Shown here in pieces: positions 45,621-58,429 of a DNA stretch of 64,000 bases (positions are counted from its first letter, which is position 1; each line of letters opens with the position of its first letter). Below the pieces are notes generated by a model that saw only the letters and a program-made list of their open reading frames with translations, ran no database searches and was not told the DNA's origin. The translations under genes and the position numbers were made by a program. The stretch is from Gentiana macrophylla. Taxonomy: Eukaryota; Streptophyta; Magnoliopsida; Gentianales; Gentianaceae. The stretch spans positions 63,839,824-63,903,823 of the forward strand of contig CM047807.1 in assembly GCA_026214975.1 (NCBI GenBank), in the 5' to 3' direction.

Positions 45621-47402
45621 TGATCGGGGTCAATCAGGTTATAATATACTTGACCACCATAAACCAATACTAGCAAGAGGACTAGGCCCATTGTAGTATA
45701 GATATAGTGAATCAAGGTCGATCCCACAGGGAACCAATTGTGGATCATCTTATATACAAACAATTAATTAAACATGTCAAGGACATAGAGGCGGTCTACA
45801 ACCAACATAAGACAAGAAAGGTAAAGACACGACTCGACACAACGTAATTAACCTCCCTAATTAGAGTCTTTATCGTTTGGACCTAGATAATTTATATAAT
45901 AAACTGAACTTATTAACTGTCAATCCGTTTGTATCTATCTTAGATTGGCTACGGGAGTCATCCTCTTTAACTTGACTTCGCACCGGTAGGTCACTAGATC
46001 ACTGTGGTATTGTTACGTGACTTCGCCTTTTGGTGCCTCCATCTCATATAACTCACACGCTTACGACTCTAAGGATGCCGATATTAACCGTACACCTCGT
46101 CCAGGCAACATTCCTATGGTTAGGCGTACTTCCTAAACGATCACTCAAACTCTCGTCCAACTAACAATTACCAAGTTATAGTCTCATGCTAGTTTACGAT
46201 CTACGTATGACAAGGTGCGCGCAATTCCCTAATATAAACCTACCTATATAACGCTGAACGTCCGAAGATCAATTCATGAGCCTACCTAAGAGTTTTATAT
46301 CGGTATTTCCTTCTTACACATTTTAATTAAATTAAGCGAGTGACGTAGCCATAGCCATACCTACTGAGATAATAAATTCTATTAAGTTAACCTAACCATA
46401 AAGACATGGCTATCTAACGGATGAACAGGGGCTCGGTCGACCGAATCTGAGACACTCGATCGACCGAATGGTCCTTTCCCCAGATTGCATCCCCGAATAT
46501 ATCTCTCGGCGTTTCATCATACACAAATGATTAAACGATAATTAAGTAAAGCATTCACATAAACTAACTTAGATACACATTAATGAAACAATGCAGATTC
46601 ATGGATAGAAACTAAGTAGATGGCGTAGGTTATGGGATCCTCATAGACAAGGTATCGCCTCCTCCCTAACGTCATAGCCTAGATCTACATCATCTAGCTA
46701 TGAATAATCAACTCAAGCGATAAAGCATAATTGGGGAATTAATTCTTGAAAAGAAAGCAAACAGAAAAATAAAGGCTTACATATTGCGGCCCTTAAATTG
46801 CCGAAAACCCTCAAATTATTCTACATTGTATCAAAGTTATATTATGAATTGTAAGATTGAAGAAAGAATGAAGGGATGTATTGGTGTGTCTAAGGTGTGT
46901 TTTACAAATTTACGTAGTCTCTTTGCTTATATATAGAGGTCAGTAACCGACCTAGGGAGGATCTAGAAGATATACACGCAAAAATCCCATAAGTGACCGA
47001 ACCGACACACTCGGTCGACCGAATGATAGGGCTCGGTCGACCGAGCCCTTTTTCTGCACGTGTTAAACGTTTCTCTCGTCTATCTTGTTCCCCACTGCAC
47101 GCTTGCGTGTTGATCTGATTAATCTTTCATTTAATGCTCCGATTTTCTTCCTCTATTAGCTTGAGACCATTGATTGAATGACATTAATCCTCTCAATTTG
47201 TCGTAATCTACAAAATCAGCATTTATCGCACAATAAATCGATCTTTTAATAATAAAAACAGCTAAATACCAAATATCATATTAATAATCACTTAACATTA
47301 AATAATAAATATAAACGAGTGATTTAATATGAAATATACATTATTAATCTCGATTTAAGGATAATGTTGATGACATTTACGGGTATAATTTGACCGTCAT
47401 CA
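45621..47402 (-). repeat. Array LTR 3
   Basis: 1,782 bp. Its plus-strand right end CGTCATCA is followed by 'cctaagct' and B1 LTR sequence. Palindrome at 47029-47048. Confidence 0.93.
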
Positions 47403-48783
47403 CCTAAGCTGATCACATATACCTTGTGTTGAAGGTTTAAGTTCCATAAAAGTGAAATGGTGATTGGAACTTCGTTATGGTTAAAATGGTGTACTCTAAC
47501 TTCATAATAAAAAGTTAGATGAGAAGCAGTCAGCTGAATTGTTTATAAGACACAGCATACTTGAAGGCAGCTGACAGATATGGACATTAGCAGACTTATA
47601 CTACTGGTGTTTGCAGAATGCATGATTCGAATTAATCCAAGTTTATCTTTGGAAAATTATATGGATAAGGATTGCATACAAGCGTTGGATTAATAAATAA
47701 ATCAATGGTCAAGATTAAAATAACGTTGGAAAGATTCAGAGCTTCATCCAATGGAAAAAGTCAAATGGTTAACAGACAGGACTGTCAAAAAGCAAGACTG
47801 ACAGTGTCAGTACTATGTAGTAGAGGTAAAAACAAGTCAATTTAGGGACAAATCTGAAACGGCTATATTTGAAATTAAAACACAAGTCACAAGATTCACA
47901 CCTATAAATTGGGGACTCTGACCTAGAAGATTAACGGATGAAAAACGAGAATACATATGAAGTAACTGAGCAAGAAATTTTATCAAGTGAAATCTTACAC
48001 TACTAAACATCACTGAGCTATCAATTTGCTGATCAAGAATTTTCTTCAAGTGTTTCTTGCTATCAAGTTACATCCAGTATACACACTAGATGACTACAAG
48101 CTGCTGATCATTTCATCCTGATCAAAAGCTGCTGAAAGCTGAATCACTTTCTTGATTCAACCCTTCTTTTTCAAGAAGTTTGGCGAGGATAGAAAAGCAC
48201 TTTAGAAGTGTCAAGGACTGTTGTTTGTGGTGGAGCTGGTTAATTGGCAATGCTACCCTTCAAGGACCAGGGGAATACTTTGAAGCAGCAATCCTACCTG
48301 TTTCAAGTGTTTAGTTTGTGAAGCCATAGTCATTGGTGAAGGACAAACAGTTTAGAGATTTTTTTAACAGCAACCTCAAGATTCTGTAGTGAATTTTCTC
48401 CAACATCACATAAGAAGAGTGGACTGACATGATTACACCACTTGGAACCACTATAAATCTTGCCTACTTTACTTTACTGCATTTATATTCTGCAATTTAC
48501 TTTATCAGCATACACATCAGATCAATCTACTGAACTAGCAACTGATTCACACTACTTGCACTACTTAGTATCCAATCCTTAGTATCAATTTTGAAACAAC
48601 ATGTAACAAGGCTTAATATAATATATTCCGTAGCAACAAATTCTATAGCTTTAATAGTCAGCAGACTATTGAGTGGTCAGCAAACTATTGACCCTCCTAA
48701 GTTTGTAAAACTCCAAAAAGTTTTTAAGTGTTAAGTTTATTCACCCCCCTAAACTTAACCAAAGCCTTTTCAAGGGACCAACA
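47403..48783 (+). repeat. B1 3' LTR, right part
   Basis: Resumes at 'ctgatcacatatacc' and runs to GGGACCAACA. Together with 33801-34129 it makes an LTR of about 1.71 kb, the size of the B2 LTRs. The short minus-strand ORF at 47837-48049 is not supported. Confidence 0.92.
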
Positions 48784-48997
48784 CCAAGCGTAACTCCACA
48801 AGATAACTAGGGCTCGAAAATGGCAAAAAACATTGTAAAATGGTGAGGTTTTCCATCTATGTGATGGTTTGCCTGATAGTGGATGTGTAATGTGGTTTCT
48901 GCCTTATACATGGTCTAAAACTTCCCGGAATGAACCAAAAGTGCCGTAAATGGTGGTTAAAACACACACCGGAGCATTGTAAAGTTGACTTTCATCA
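48784..48997 (-). repeat. Gypsy-2 3' LTR, partial
   Basis: On the minus strand the LTR starts TGATGAAAGTCAAC right after the polypurine tract and is cut after 214 bp by the B1 end. The rest of the LTR would lie to the left of B1, where Gypsy-1 and family A are now joined, so it is lost from the window. Confidence 0.7.
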
Positions 48998-49011
48998 ACC
49001 ACCCCCCACAT
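48998..49011 (-). other. Gypsy-2 polypurine tract
   Basis: On the minus strand 'tatgtggggggtggt' abuts the LTR start; compare 'taagtggggggtagt' in the array element. Confidence 0.75.
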
Positions 49012-50623
49012 AGCATTTGCTCACCCTCGAGTAAAAATGAGCTTTTTAAAAGAAGCCAAAGAGTCAACGTAACACGCGTAGGTCAAGCCAATCACATATC
49101 AAAGATAACCGACAAGTAAATATGTAAATGCAAGCGACTTAACCCTACCTTATCAAGCAAACGGGATGTTAGTGTGTGAATAGCTTCTCCTACATTTACA
49201 TTGGTTCACCGGTTTGGATTATAGACATTTGTTTATTACGACTACACCATAGGCTCTTACTTCATAAGCATTTCCACTAATCGGGGCCAAACCGAGGTTA
49301 AGCAAGGTCGAGTAGGACTTGCACGGTTGTAATGTTAGGCTAGGGACGTGGCTAACCGAAGGGAATATCTGGGGAATAAACAACATAGAGACAAAATGAG
49401 CAAGCGTAATCACAGGGTTTAACAATACAAAACGTAGCTAATTCTACCCTTCTCTAGCTCAAAATGAAACTAGAAACATGATCCAAGAAATAAAACGCCA
49501 TCTCCCACTATGTCTCAAGTGTAACGAGGCGAAAATGTATAAGAATCATGTTTCTACACTAAGGACTTATCCCAAACACCAACATCATATAACAAATCAA
49601 TACATGAGACCTAAAACACTTGGCTTTCTTTGAATCAACCTTTAGTAATCTTCATTTTCTTTTGATTTTGGACTTCTCTTTCTTTTCTCTTTTTCCTCAC
49701 TTAACTTTTAAATTTAGAAAGATGTGCTATAAAATGCTTTTATTAGGTTTGATTCAAAAGCCATAACATATGCATAACAAGAATTGAGCTCCTACCCTCC
49801 CATATCATGAAATAGCTCGAATATCAACTCCTCTATACAAACACACCACCCTACCACTCCACACTTGCCTAAGCAAGTGTGATCTAAATGAAAAGATTAA
49901 GCTTAACTCATAAGGTGTTCAAGGGAATGTTGACCACAAATAAGGCTTGGGATCAGGAAATTTCGGGCTAAATACGAATGGCTAAGTGTCGGATGAGGGT
50001 CTAACTATCCTACTAAGGCTTAGAGGGGTTACTGTGGAATATGTCATGGGAAGAACATTTGGCTCTGGTCGGGTCAAAGAAATGCCATAACTGTCATTCC
50101 AAACTCTACCAAGGTCGGCCTTTCTATTTCATCTCGAAGTTAATGATATGAGTTCTAGGTAGCCGAATTGTGCCTAAGTCTACCATAACAAGTCACTAGT
50201 TACTGCCGTTCATGAAATTGAAGCTATACGTGCATGAAAATCCCGTTCACAAGGTATGGTAGAAAGACAAGTAACATGCATTTAAAAATTCACTAAATCG
50301 TTTATCTTATCAACATGAAGGCTCAATACACGAATGCAACATCAAAACCTTAGAAAATTTTAAAAATAGATCAATTTTACTAAGTAAGTGACCAAACGAT
50401 AAGCATACAACACAATGGCTAAAATATCAAAGAAGCACATATCATAGCTAAGCCTACCACCGTCACTTTAAATGCAACACTGTCCTCAGTGTGTGAATGA
50501 TAAAGGAAAAAGAAGGCTTAGCTTAACACGGTAGAAAGGCGCAAAGTAGTCCATATGACATATCCGCGAAGCTCAATCTCGTATACCTAAAGCCATGAAA
50601 CAGAAACACCAAGAAAACGAACA
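49012..50623 (-). other. Gypsy-2 3' internal region, non-coding
   Basis: 1.6 kb without a credible ORF between the polypurine tract and the B2 insertion. It contains the block 'ctttaaatgcaacactgtcc' near 50467, related to a block in the array element near 36850. No reverse transcriptase or integrase motif is seen on either strand. Sequence resumes at 62430 beyond B2. Confidence 0.7.
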
Positions 50624-52315
50624 TGTTGGACTTATTTTTAAGTTTTAGTGATGAGTACCAGACTAGCTGTTATAGAGCAAAGGCAAAAAGATGGCAAGAT
50701 CAAATGTATTGGTTTATTAGAGTTTGATCTTGTATAGGTTTGATCAAACAAGAACTGTAAAAGGTCAGTTGACTTTCATCAGCATACTAGTCTAGATCAA
50801 GAGGGTAGTTTGAGTCGATAGACTAGTCAGAACCTACTTGAAGAGGTGAGGCTTGAGGATCAAACTCAGTTATTGAAGGCTAAGGGATCAAACTTAGTAA
50901 TTAAAGTCAAGGATATGGAATCAGAATTTAGGAAAGTCTGTGATGACCTAAACTGATCACATATTCCTTATGTACAAGGTCTAAGTTCCACAAGTTAAGT
51001 GATGATTGGAACTTAGTTATATGCAAAATGTGTAATCTAACTTCATAATTAAAATTTAGATAAAAGACAGTAAGCTGAAGTGTTTTTAAACACAGCATAA
51101 TAAGGATAATCTTACTGATGTGTATATCAGCAGACTTATGTTCTCAGGAACCTGCTGGACACATATTTCGATTTAATCAAAGGCTAAATTGCAAGATTAC
51201 AAAGAAAGGGACAGCTAACAACCTCTGATTTATCAAAAAAATTAATGGTTAAGATCAAATGGACGTTGGAAAGATTCAGACATTTATCCAATGGTTACAA
51301 GTGAAAGAGTGGACAAACTGTAAACTGTCAAAAAGGAATATGACAGTGTCAGTCCTAGGAACAGTCAGAAAAAGCAAGTCAAGATAGAGACAAATCTAAA
51401 ATGGCTATGTTTGAATTTCAAACATAAGTCACAAGGATTCCTACCTATAAATAGAGGACTCCTAATTCAGATACAAGTGATGAAAATTAAGAATCTACCT
51501 TGAGCAATCAGAATTAAATCAAGAATAACACCCTGCTGACCCTATTGAGCATAAAGCTGCTGATCCAGTAAAAAATTTCAAGTGTAATCTGCATTCAAGC
51601 TGCATCAAGTTTACACACTTGAAGACATCAAGCTGCTGATCATATCATCCTGATCAAGCTGCTGAAAGCTGAATCACTTACTTGATTCAATCTTTATTTT
51701 ATAAGAAATCTACTGAAGACAGTAAAGCATCTTTGGGTGTGAAAGACTGTTGTTTGTGGTGGAGCTGGTGAACAGGAAATTCTACCCTGCAAGGACCAGT
51801 GGAAGACTTTGGAGCAGCAATCTTACATGTTCCAAGTGTTCAGTTTGTGAAGCCATAGTTATTTGTGAAGGACAAGCAACTTAGGGATTTTTGTAACAGC
51901 TACATCAAAGATCTCTAGTGAATTACCTCCAACATCACAGGAGAAGAGTGGACAGACATGATTACACCACCTGGAACGAATATAAAATCTGCCTACTTAC
52001 TTTCTGCATTTATATTCTGCACGTAGTTTATCTAACACATCAATTTACTAAATCTAGCAACTGAACCACACACATGCACTACTGAGTATCTAATACATGG
52101 TATCATATTTAACAAATAATAAGGCTTAATTTTTGATATATTTCCGCCAAGACAAATTCGATAAACTCAACGATCGTGAGACTTCTCGAGAGTCGGCCAG
52201 ACTCTCAAGTATCGCAGTCACTTGAAGTTCTTGAGTTTGTTAACTCCAAAAGTTTAAGTGTTAAGTTTATTCACCCCCCTCTAAACTTAACTAAAGCCTT
52301 TTCAAGGGACCAACA
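50624..52315 (+). repeat. B2 5' LTR
   Basis: 1,692 bp, TGTTGGACTT...GGGACCAACA. It contains the uninterrupted site 'tgatgacctaaactgatcac' (50941-50960) at which the B1 3' LTR received the array. It differs from the 3' LTR by scattered changes and a few short clusters. Confidence 0.96.
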
Positions 52316-52418
52316 ATTGGTATCGGAGCGTTATACATTGCGAAGTAATCCTACTTGTTGTGCTTGTGAAAATACTTTGAAATTTTTTTCAAGTTTCTGA
52401 TTTTCAAAGCTTTGCGTC
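52316..52418 (+). other. B2 primer site and short leader
   Basis: 'attggtatcggagc' (52316-52329) is the Met-tRNA-type primer site, followed by about 90 bp of leader to the gag ATG. Confidence 0.85.
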
Positions 52419-54649
52419 ATGGATAACAACCAGTATGCTAGAACAATGTTGATGTGTTCTTTAGATCATTTTGATGAGTATAAACGTCGTATGCAGGCTT
52501 ATCTAGCTGCAACACATGATGAAATGATGGATGTGCTGACAGATGGACCACTGAAGATTACTAAGTCAGTAACAGTGGGAGATGAGACACAGTACATTCC
52601 AAAACCAAAAAGGTAATGGACTGATGAAGATAGAAAAAGAGCAAATCTCAACAATATTGCTATTGATATCATATACAGAACTTTGGATAGCAATATGTAT
52701 ATGAAGGTGAAAGATTGCAAGACTGCAAAGGAACTTTGGGATAAGTTGCAATTAATCTGTGAAGGCACTGATGCAATCAAAAAGAACAAGATCAGTGTGG
52801 CAAAGAAGAAGTTCCAGGAGTTCAAGATGAAACCAAATGAAACCATTGAGCAAACTCACCCTACTGAGTGTGAAGTACTCACAAGAAGAAATCAACTCAA
52901 AAATCTTGGAAGCATTACCTACAAAAGAAGTTTTGAAGATGAAGGTGACTGCCATAGAAGAAATGAGGAGTTTGCATGAAGAAGACACCTTCAAACTGTT
53001 TTCAGGTCTTAAGGCCTATGAATTTAGCAAAAAGCTTGTGCCTGAAACTGAAAAAGAAGAGCCAAAGACCACTGCATTGGCTGCTTCACATGAAGAAGAG
53101 ACATCAGGATTGCCCTACTGAGCAAGAAAATCAGGATGATGAAAAATGGAAAGGGTTCTCCAAGGAATTTCACAAAGAAATTGAGTGAAAATAAGAAGGA
53201 TGAATCAAAGAAAGATAATGATTACTTGTGCTATCATTGCAACAAGTCAGGACACTTCAAACTTGATTGTCCTGAATTAAAATAGAAAAAGGAACCTATT
53301 ATCTTTGCTTTAATTGCAAGGAACCTGGGCATTTCAGACCTGACTGTCTAGACCTACTGAAGACCAAATGTCAACAAAGAAGACATGGCAAGAAGGCTAT
53401 GGTTCTTTGAAGATGAATCGAGATATGAAGTAGAATCGAGAAAAGGAAATGAATCATGATACCGCACTTGTTGCTTGATATGGAAGATTATGCTTTAATG
53501 GCTAATATGGATGAAACAGAGGAGGTATACACATTATCTCTATAAACACTCTTCTTTGGAAGTGATTGTGAATCAACCTGTGGTTCAAATCCAAAAAATT
53601 CTGACAATGAAGAAACTTTGGATGCCATCCTTAATCAACTAAGGATAATACAATCTGGTTATGAGATTGTGAAGGCTGAAAAAGAAGCACTTCAATCAGA
53701 AGTTGAAAGATTAAATGCTGAATTAAGAATTCTCAAAGGAAAGGAAAATGAAGTCAGACAGAATCAACATAAGCCTACTAAACTTTTAGTAGCTGCTGAG
53801 TCTGTTGAACCATCTTGTTCCTCCACTGCATTCAAATCTGGAAAGCCTTATGGTGATAGAACATGGCTTAGATTTGGAACTCAACAATCCATTAAGAGTG
53901 GATCCAGTAAGGTCACTGAACCTAGTACCATAATTGGTCCTAAATTTGTGCCTGCACAAGATCCAGCTCCCAAAAGGGTTGCTGAGGCAGCAAAGCCTAC
54001 TGAGAAATCATCAAGGAAGCAAAATCAGAAGTCAAGAAAGTCAACAGCTCATAATAAAAAGAATAAATCTAAAAATAGGACTGTTGTGCCTTCTAGACCT
54101 GCTGATAGCAGACCTACAACCAAGTCTGCTGCACCACAAAAAGGGAAAAACCAGAAATATTCCAAGGATAAGAATCCTAAACCCAAAAATGCTAATCATT
54201 CAAGGGATACTTATCTCAGGGGGAAATGTAGACTGTTCCCTACTGATGATGACTGGAATATTCCTGCACCTACTCCTGGAAACAACTGATATAACCATTC
54301 TGCTAGGGTAAAACCTAAGCAATGGAATCAGCAGAGGGCTCAGTAGAGGACTTGTACAAGACATCAGCAGGGACCTCAGCAGACTCCATATTACAGGGCT
54401 GTTCCTAACAGACAGCAAACCTATGGTTCTAACAAAAGAAATCACTTTAAAGAGCATTATATTCCAAAAGGCCAGAAAGCATATGTGAATCCTACACAAC
54501 CAATTGTTAGACCTTATGGATGTGTATAATACATGTATGAACCAAAGTATGATACCTTTCAAAGAAGACCTTATGGAAACTTTGCAAGGGTCATGCTTAC
54601 CACTAACCATTATGGACGCAAACAGGTTTGGGTACCTAAAATGCATTAA
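52419..54649 (+). pseudogene. B2 gag, broken
   Basis: ATG 52419 gives 'MDNNQYARTMLMCSLDHFDEY', continuing to a stop at 52614. The UBN2-like core follows ('NIAIDIIYRTLDSNMYMKVK', 'CKTAKELWDKLQLICEGTDA', 'KKKFQEFKMKPNETIEQ'), then two CCHC zinc knuckles: CYHCNKSGHFKLDC (from 53228) and CFNCKEPGHFRPDC (from 53307). An open 223-residue stretch (53618-54289) holds a coiled coil and the 'FKSGKPYGDRTWLRFGTQ' motif. The Lys/Arg-rich tail ends RKQVWVPKMH and TAA (54647-54649). There are several frameshifts. It forms the particle and binds RNA. Confidence 0.93.
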
Positions 54650-54650
54650 C

Positions 54651-54662
54651 TTTGTTTTGTAG
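54651..54662 (+). promoter_or_regulatory. Acceptor-like motif at gag-pol junction (B2)
   Basis: 'tttgttttgtag' one base after the gag stop, followed by GG. Conserved in position in B1 and the three family A gags. Confidence 0.45.
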
Positions 54663-55975
54663 GGTGTCTAGTACTTTGACAGTGGATGTTCCAGACATAT
54701 GACAAAGAATAAGCACTGTTTGTCAAATTTTGTGACAAAGGATGGTCCAAGAGTGAATTTTGGCAACAAGAACACACCTGGATACACAAGAGGATATGGC
54801 ACACTTGTGAGAAATGGATTAACAATCATGAATGTTGCATATGTGGAAGGACTAGAATACAACCTACTGAGCACTGGACAATTCTGTGACATGGGATACA
54901 AGGTCATTTTCGACAAAAACACTTGAACTGTCATTAGTGAGAGAGGTGATCAAGTTGTGTTGGCTGGAAGAAGACAACAAAACATGTATGTTGTGGACTG
55001 GTCTACTGTTGTTCTAGAAACATGTCTGATTGTGCAAACCAAGTTAGAACTTAATTGGTTATGGCATAAGAAGTTGAATCATCTAAACTTTTATGATATC
55101 AATCAGTTAGTAAAGAAGAAACTGGTGATTGGTTTACCTGAGATCACATTCAAGAAGGATACTATATGTGATGCATGTCAGCAAGGTAAACAAACAAAGT
55201 CAAGCTTCAAGTGAAAGACTAAACAATCAACTAAAATAGTTTTGGGAGCTGATGCACATGGATCTATTTGGACCAGTAACACCAACAAGTGTAACAGGAA
55301 AGAAATATACCTTAGTAGTTGTGGATGATTATTCAAGATACACTTGGGTGATATTCATGAACAAGAAAAGTGAAACACTTCAAAAGATGCCTGAACTTTT
55401 GAAGAGATTACAGAATGAGAAAAGTTTGACAGTAGTGAAGATAAGATCAGACAAGGGTACTGAATTTCTCAATAAAGTAATAAGAGAATATTGTGAACAA
55501 AATGGTGTACTACATCAATTTGCGGTCTTTGGTACACCTCGAAGAAAATGGGGTTCTTTGAAAGAAGAAACAGAACTTTAAAAGAAGCAGGAAGAACTAT
55601 GATTTGTGAAGCATTTCTACCGAAAGCTATTTGGGTGAAGCCATCAATACAACATGCTATACACAAAATAGAACATCAGTGAATAAGAAGCTGCTGAAGA
55701 CACCTTATGAGATTTGGAATGGAAGAAAACCTAATATATCCTATTTCCATCCATTTGGGAGCAAGTGTTATATCTTGAATCATAAGGAACAATTGAAGAC
55801 ATTCCAACCAAAATCAGATGAAGGAATTTTCTTGGGATTTTCTTCAGTCAGCAAGGCATTCAGGGTACTGAACAAAAGGTCATTGAAACATGAAGAAACA
55901 ATACATGTTGTATTTGATGAACCTATGTTCACTGGAATGGAAGATGAAGATTCAGAACCTACTGAGAATCAATAA
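54663..55975 (+). pseudogene. B2 protease and integrase, broken
   Basis: Protease YFDSGCSRHMT begins at 54672 with a stop just before it, where the B1 copy has Trp. The ORF 54699-54926 continues with 'GLEYNLLSTGQFCDMGYKV'. The pre-integrase zinc region ('WHKKLNHLNFYDINQL', 'CDACQQGKQ') lies in 54957-55214. The integrase core has Asp in 'HMDLFGPV' (codon 55261-55263) and 'RSDKGTEF' (55450-55452). The Glu segment near 55550 is frameshifted. The C-terminal part (55631-55975) includes 'NISYFHPFGSKCYILNHKEQ' and 'DEGIFLGFSSVSKAFRVLNK'. Function as in other Copia elements: cleavage of the polyprotein and cDNA insertion. Confidence 0.94.
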
Positions 55976-57788
55976 GTCACTGATCCAGAATGTGTTGAAG
56001 TTTTGGAAAGATTTAATGACTTAAAGGTTTCTGATTCTGCCCCTGCTGAACACTGAGGCAATTCAAGGATCTTGTGAACACCCTGTTGAAGAAACAACAA
56101 ACCCTACTGAAGTTGATGTTCCAGAGAATCAATCTAACCAAAATCCACAATGGTTAAGGGATCACCCTGCTGAACAAGTTATTGGCAACATACAACAAGG
56201 TGTGAGGACTAGAAGACAATTAGAAGCAATGATTACATGTTTTCTATCTCAAATACAACCTAAAGTTGTTGAAGAAGCAATTTCAGATCCAGATTGGATA
56301 ATTGCTATGCAAGAAGAATTGAATTGATTTGAATGATATCAAGTTTGGACACTAGTGGAAATGCCTAATCATGCAAATATAATTGGTACAAATGGGTATA
56401 CAGAAACAAACTTGATGAATCTGGTACCATTATGAGGAATAAGGCCAGACTAGTAGCAAAAGTATATTCTCAAGCAGAAGGAATAGATTTTGATGAGACA
56501 TATGCCCCTGTTGCAAGATTGGAAGCTATCAGATTATTCCTGACACGTGCTGCTTATAAAAACTTCAAAGTATATCAGATGGATGTCAAAAGTGCATTCT
56601 TGAATGGCATTCTGGAAGAGGAGGTGTATGTTCAGCAACCTCCTGGATTTGAAGTTATAGACCAAGAAAATAAAGTGTACAGACTCAACAAAGCACTTTA
56701 TGGTTTGAAACAAGCACCAAGAGCATGGTATGAAACTCTATCTCAATTCTTGGTGGACAATGGCTTTACAAAAGGCACCATTGATAAGACTCTTTTCAGA
56801 ATCAATGAAGGGAACAGCACCCTGCTGGTACAAATTTATGTTGATGACATAATTTTTTGTTTTAAAAATGAATTGCTATGTGAGAAGTTTGCAAATCTAA
56901 TGAGAAGTAAATTCCAAATGAGTATGATGGGAGAAATGAACTACTTTTTGGGTTTACAAGTCAAACAAATGAAAGATGGAATCTTCATTCATCAAACCAA
57001 GTATACCAAGGACTTACTGAAGAAATTTGGTATGGAAAACAGCACCAAGATATCAACTCCTATGAGTACAAACATTAGATTTGATGAAGATAAAGAAGGC
57101 AAACATGTTGATCAGACTTTATACAGAAGGATGACAGAGCGATCTGCTTGTACCTTCTTGCCAATGAGAGACTGATATATCCTTTGTTGTAGGTGTTTGT
57201 GCAAGATTTCAATCAAAACCTAAAGAAAGTCATTTAGGTGCAGTCAAAACAGTTCTCAGGTATCTAAAAGAGACTTTGGGAGTAGGGATATGGTATTCAA
57301 AATATGGAAGCTTCAAGGTTATATCCTACTCAGATTCTGACTATGTTGGATGAAAGATTCATAGAAAAAGCACCACAGGAACCAGTCAGTTAATGGGAGA
57401 TAGACTGGTTTCCTGGTTTAGCAAGAAACAGAATTCAATATCAACTTCCACTGCTGAAGCTGAGTATATTGTTGCTTTGGAAGTTGTTGCGCACAGATAT
57501 TGTGGTTAAGACAACAGTTAAGGGATTATGGAATTGAAGAAAGAGAAATTCCAATTATGTGTGGCCACACAAGTGCAATTGCAATCACAGAAAATCCTGT
57601 TTTGCACTCAAGAACCAAGCATATTGATGTGAGATATCATTTTATAAGAGATCATGTTGAAAAGAAAGATGTGGTGGTTCTTTATATCCCTACTGAAGAT
57701 CAACTTGCTGATATTTTTCACTAAACCATTGGACAATGAAAGATTTGCTAAACTAAGGACTCAACATGGAATTATAAAAGTTGACTGA
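55976..57788 (+). pseudogene. B2 reverse transcriptase and RNase H, broken
   Basis: After an acidic linker, the 247-residue ORF 56432-57175 carries '[19 protein letters not shown]', '[20 protein letters not shown]', '[16 protein letters not shown]', '[11 protein letters not shown]' (Asp-Asp at 56843-56848) and '[16 protein letters not shown]'. RNase H is split: 'VISYSDSDYVG' then a stop, 'RKSTTGTSQLM', 'STSTAEAEYIVAL', and the tail 'SRTKHIDVRYHFIRDHVEKK', ending TGA at 57786-57788. This is the best preserved polymerase of the window. It copies the element RNA into DNA. Confidence 0.95.
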
Positions 57789-58219
57789 TATAATCTTAAT
57801 CAGCAGTGTACTGGAATTCACCAAGGGGATTAGTCTTTGCTATGTTGGGTGAGATCACTTAGCAGATTAGTCATTGGTATCAACAATTCCATGTACTTAT
57901 AGTTGGACAATTGAGCAAATGAAGTTGCCAAGGGGATTGGTCTTTGTCATGTTGGGTGAGCTCACTTGACAGATAAGTCATTGGTATTAAACTTCATCTT
58001 GTATTATCAGTTGGACAATACAAAAGGAATTAAATATCAGCAGAGTAACTTCATCAGCAGGCTGCTGAGCCAAGTCTACTAATGACAAGGCTGCTGAAGG
58101 AAACATTACACAGTCAAACTTACTAAAGTCAAAAAGCAAATGGCGGGATATTTATTTTATCTTTATAACCATAGTTACACGATCTGAAGGTTATAAAATG
58201 TTATGGAAAAGTAATGGGC
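57789..58219 (+). repeat. B2 pol-ORF3 spacer with direct repeats
   Basis: Imperfect direct repeats at 57821-57884 and 57928-57992 ('ccaaggggattagtctttg' type, then 'agtcattggtat'), the counterparts of the B1 pair. No ORF is seen. Confidence 0.75.
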
Positions 58220-58429
58220 CACGTGTCAAGACAGCATTCACTCAAATTTAATCATGGTTAATGCACTGTACGTGTTCTGACAGTTTCAACCACATCTGTC
58301 TATATATATGTATATATATACAGACCTATATACAGAGGCTACTTACAAAAAAACAAATCGATTTTCTCTGCGTATACACTGTGTGAACACAGATTTCAGA
58401 GCTATCTTCTTCATCTTTTTCTTACAACA
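58220..58429 (+). promoter_or_regulatory. Candidate internal promoter of B2 ORF3
   Basis: CACGTG at 58220-58225, a TATATATA run at 58301-58320, a pyrimidine-rich stretch (cttcttcatctttttc) and 'acaacaATGTC' at 58430. The G-box to ATG distance is 210 bp here and 218 bp in B1. The adjacent DNA between these signals has diverged more than the signals themselves. Confidence 0.55.

Larger units (their letters stand above)
34130..47402 (-). mobile_element. Non-coding Gypsy-type element as a tandem array (LTR-internal-LTR-internal-LTR)
   Basis: Three LTRs (34130-35916, 39827-41624, 45621-47402) alternate with two internal regions of 3.9-4.0 kb. On the minus strand each internal region starts with a TGGCGCCGTTGCCGGGG-type primer site and ends with a GTGGGGGGTAG polypurine tract. 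This primer sequence is the one common in plant Athila/Tat-type Gypsy elements. No gag or pol motif is present, so it fits the LARD class (large non-autonomous derivative). AAGCT lies at 34125-34129 and 47406-47410, within 3 bp of the outer LTR ends, consistent with one insertion that later expanded by unequal recombination. Confidence 0.92.
23464..48783 (+). mobile_element. B1: SIRE-like Copia element with three nested insertions
   Basis: Order: 5' LTR remnant, gag tail, protease, integrase, reverse transcriptase, RNase H, spacer, ORF3, polypurine tract, 3' LTR. It is interrupted by a solo LTR (28790-30199), a plastid-containing patch (32164-32500) and a Gypsy-type array (34130-47402). Its left end is lost under Gypsy-1. 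Its right end (CCAACA, 48783) abuts Gypsy-2 LTR sequence. B1 closely resembles B2 throughout, with clear divergence. Confidence 0.92.

Noticed and set aside
47403..47410. An 8-bp target duplication 'cctaagct' for the array
   Set aside because: LTR retroelements make 4-6 bp duplications. Only AAGCT is shared exactly, and the 3-bp 'cct' between it and the LTR end leaves the exact boundary open.
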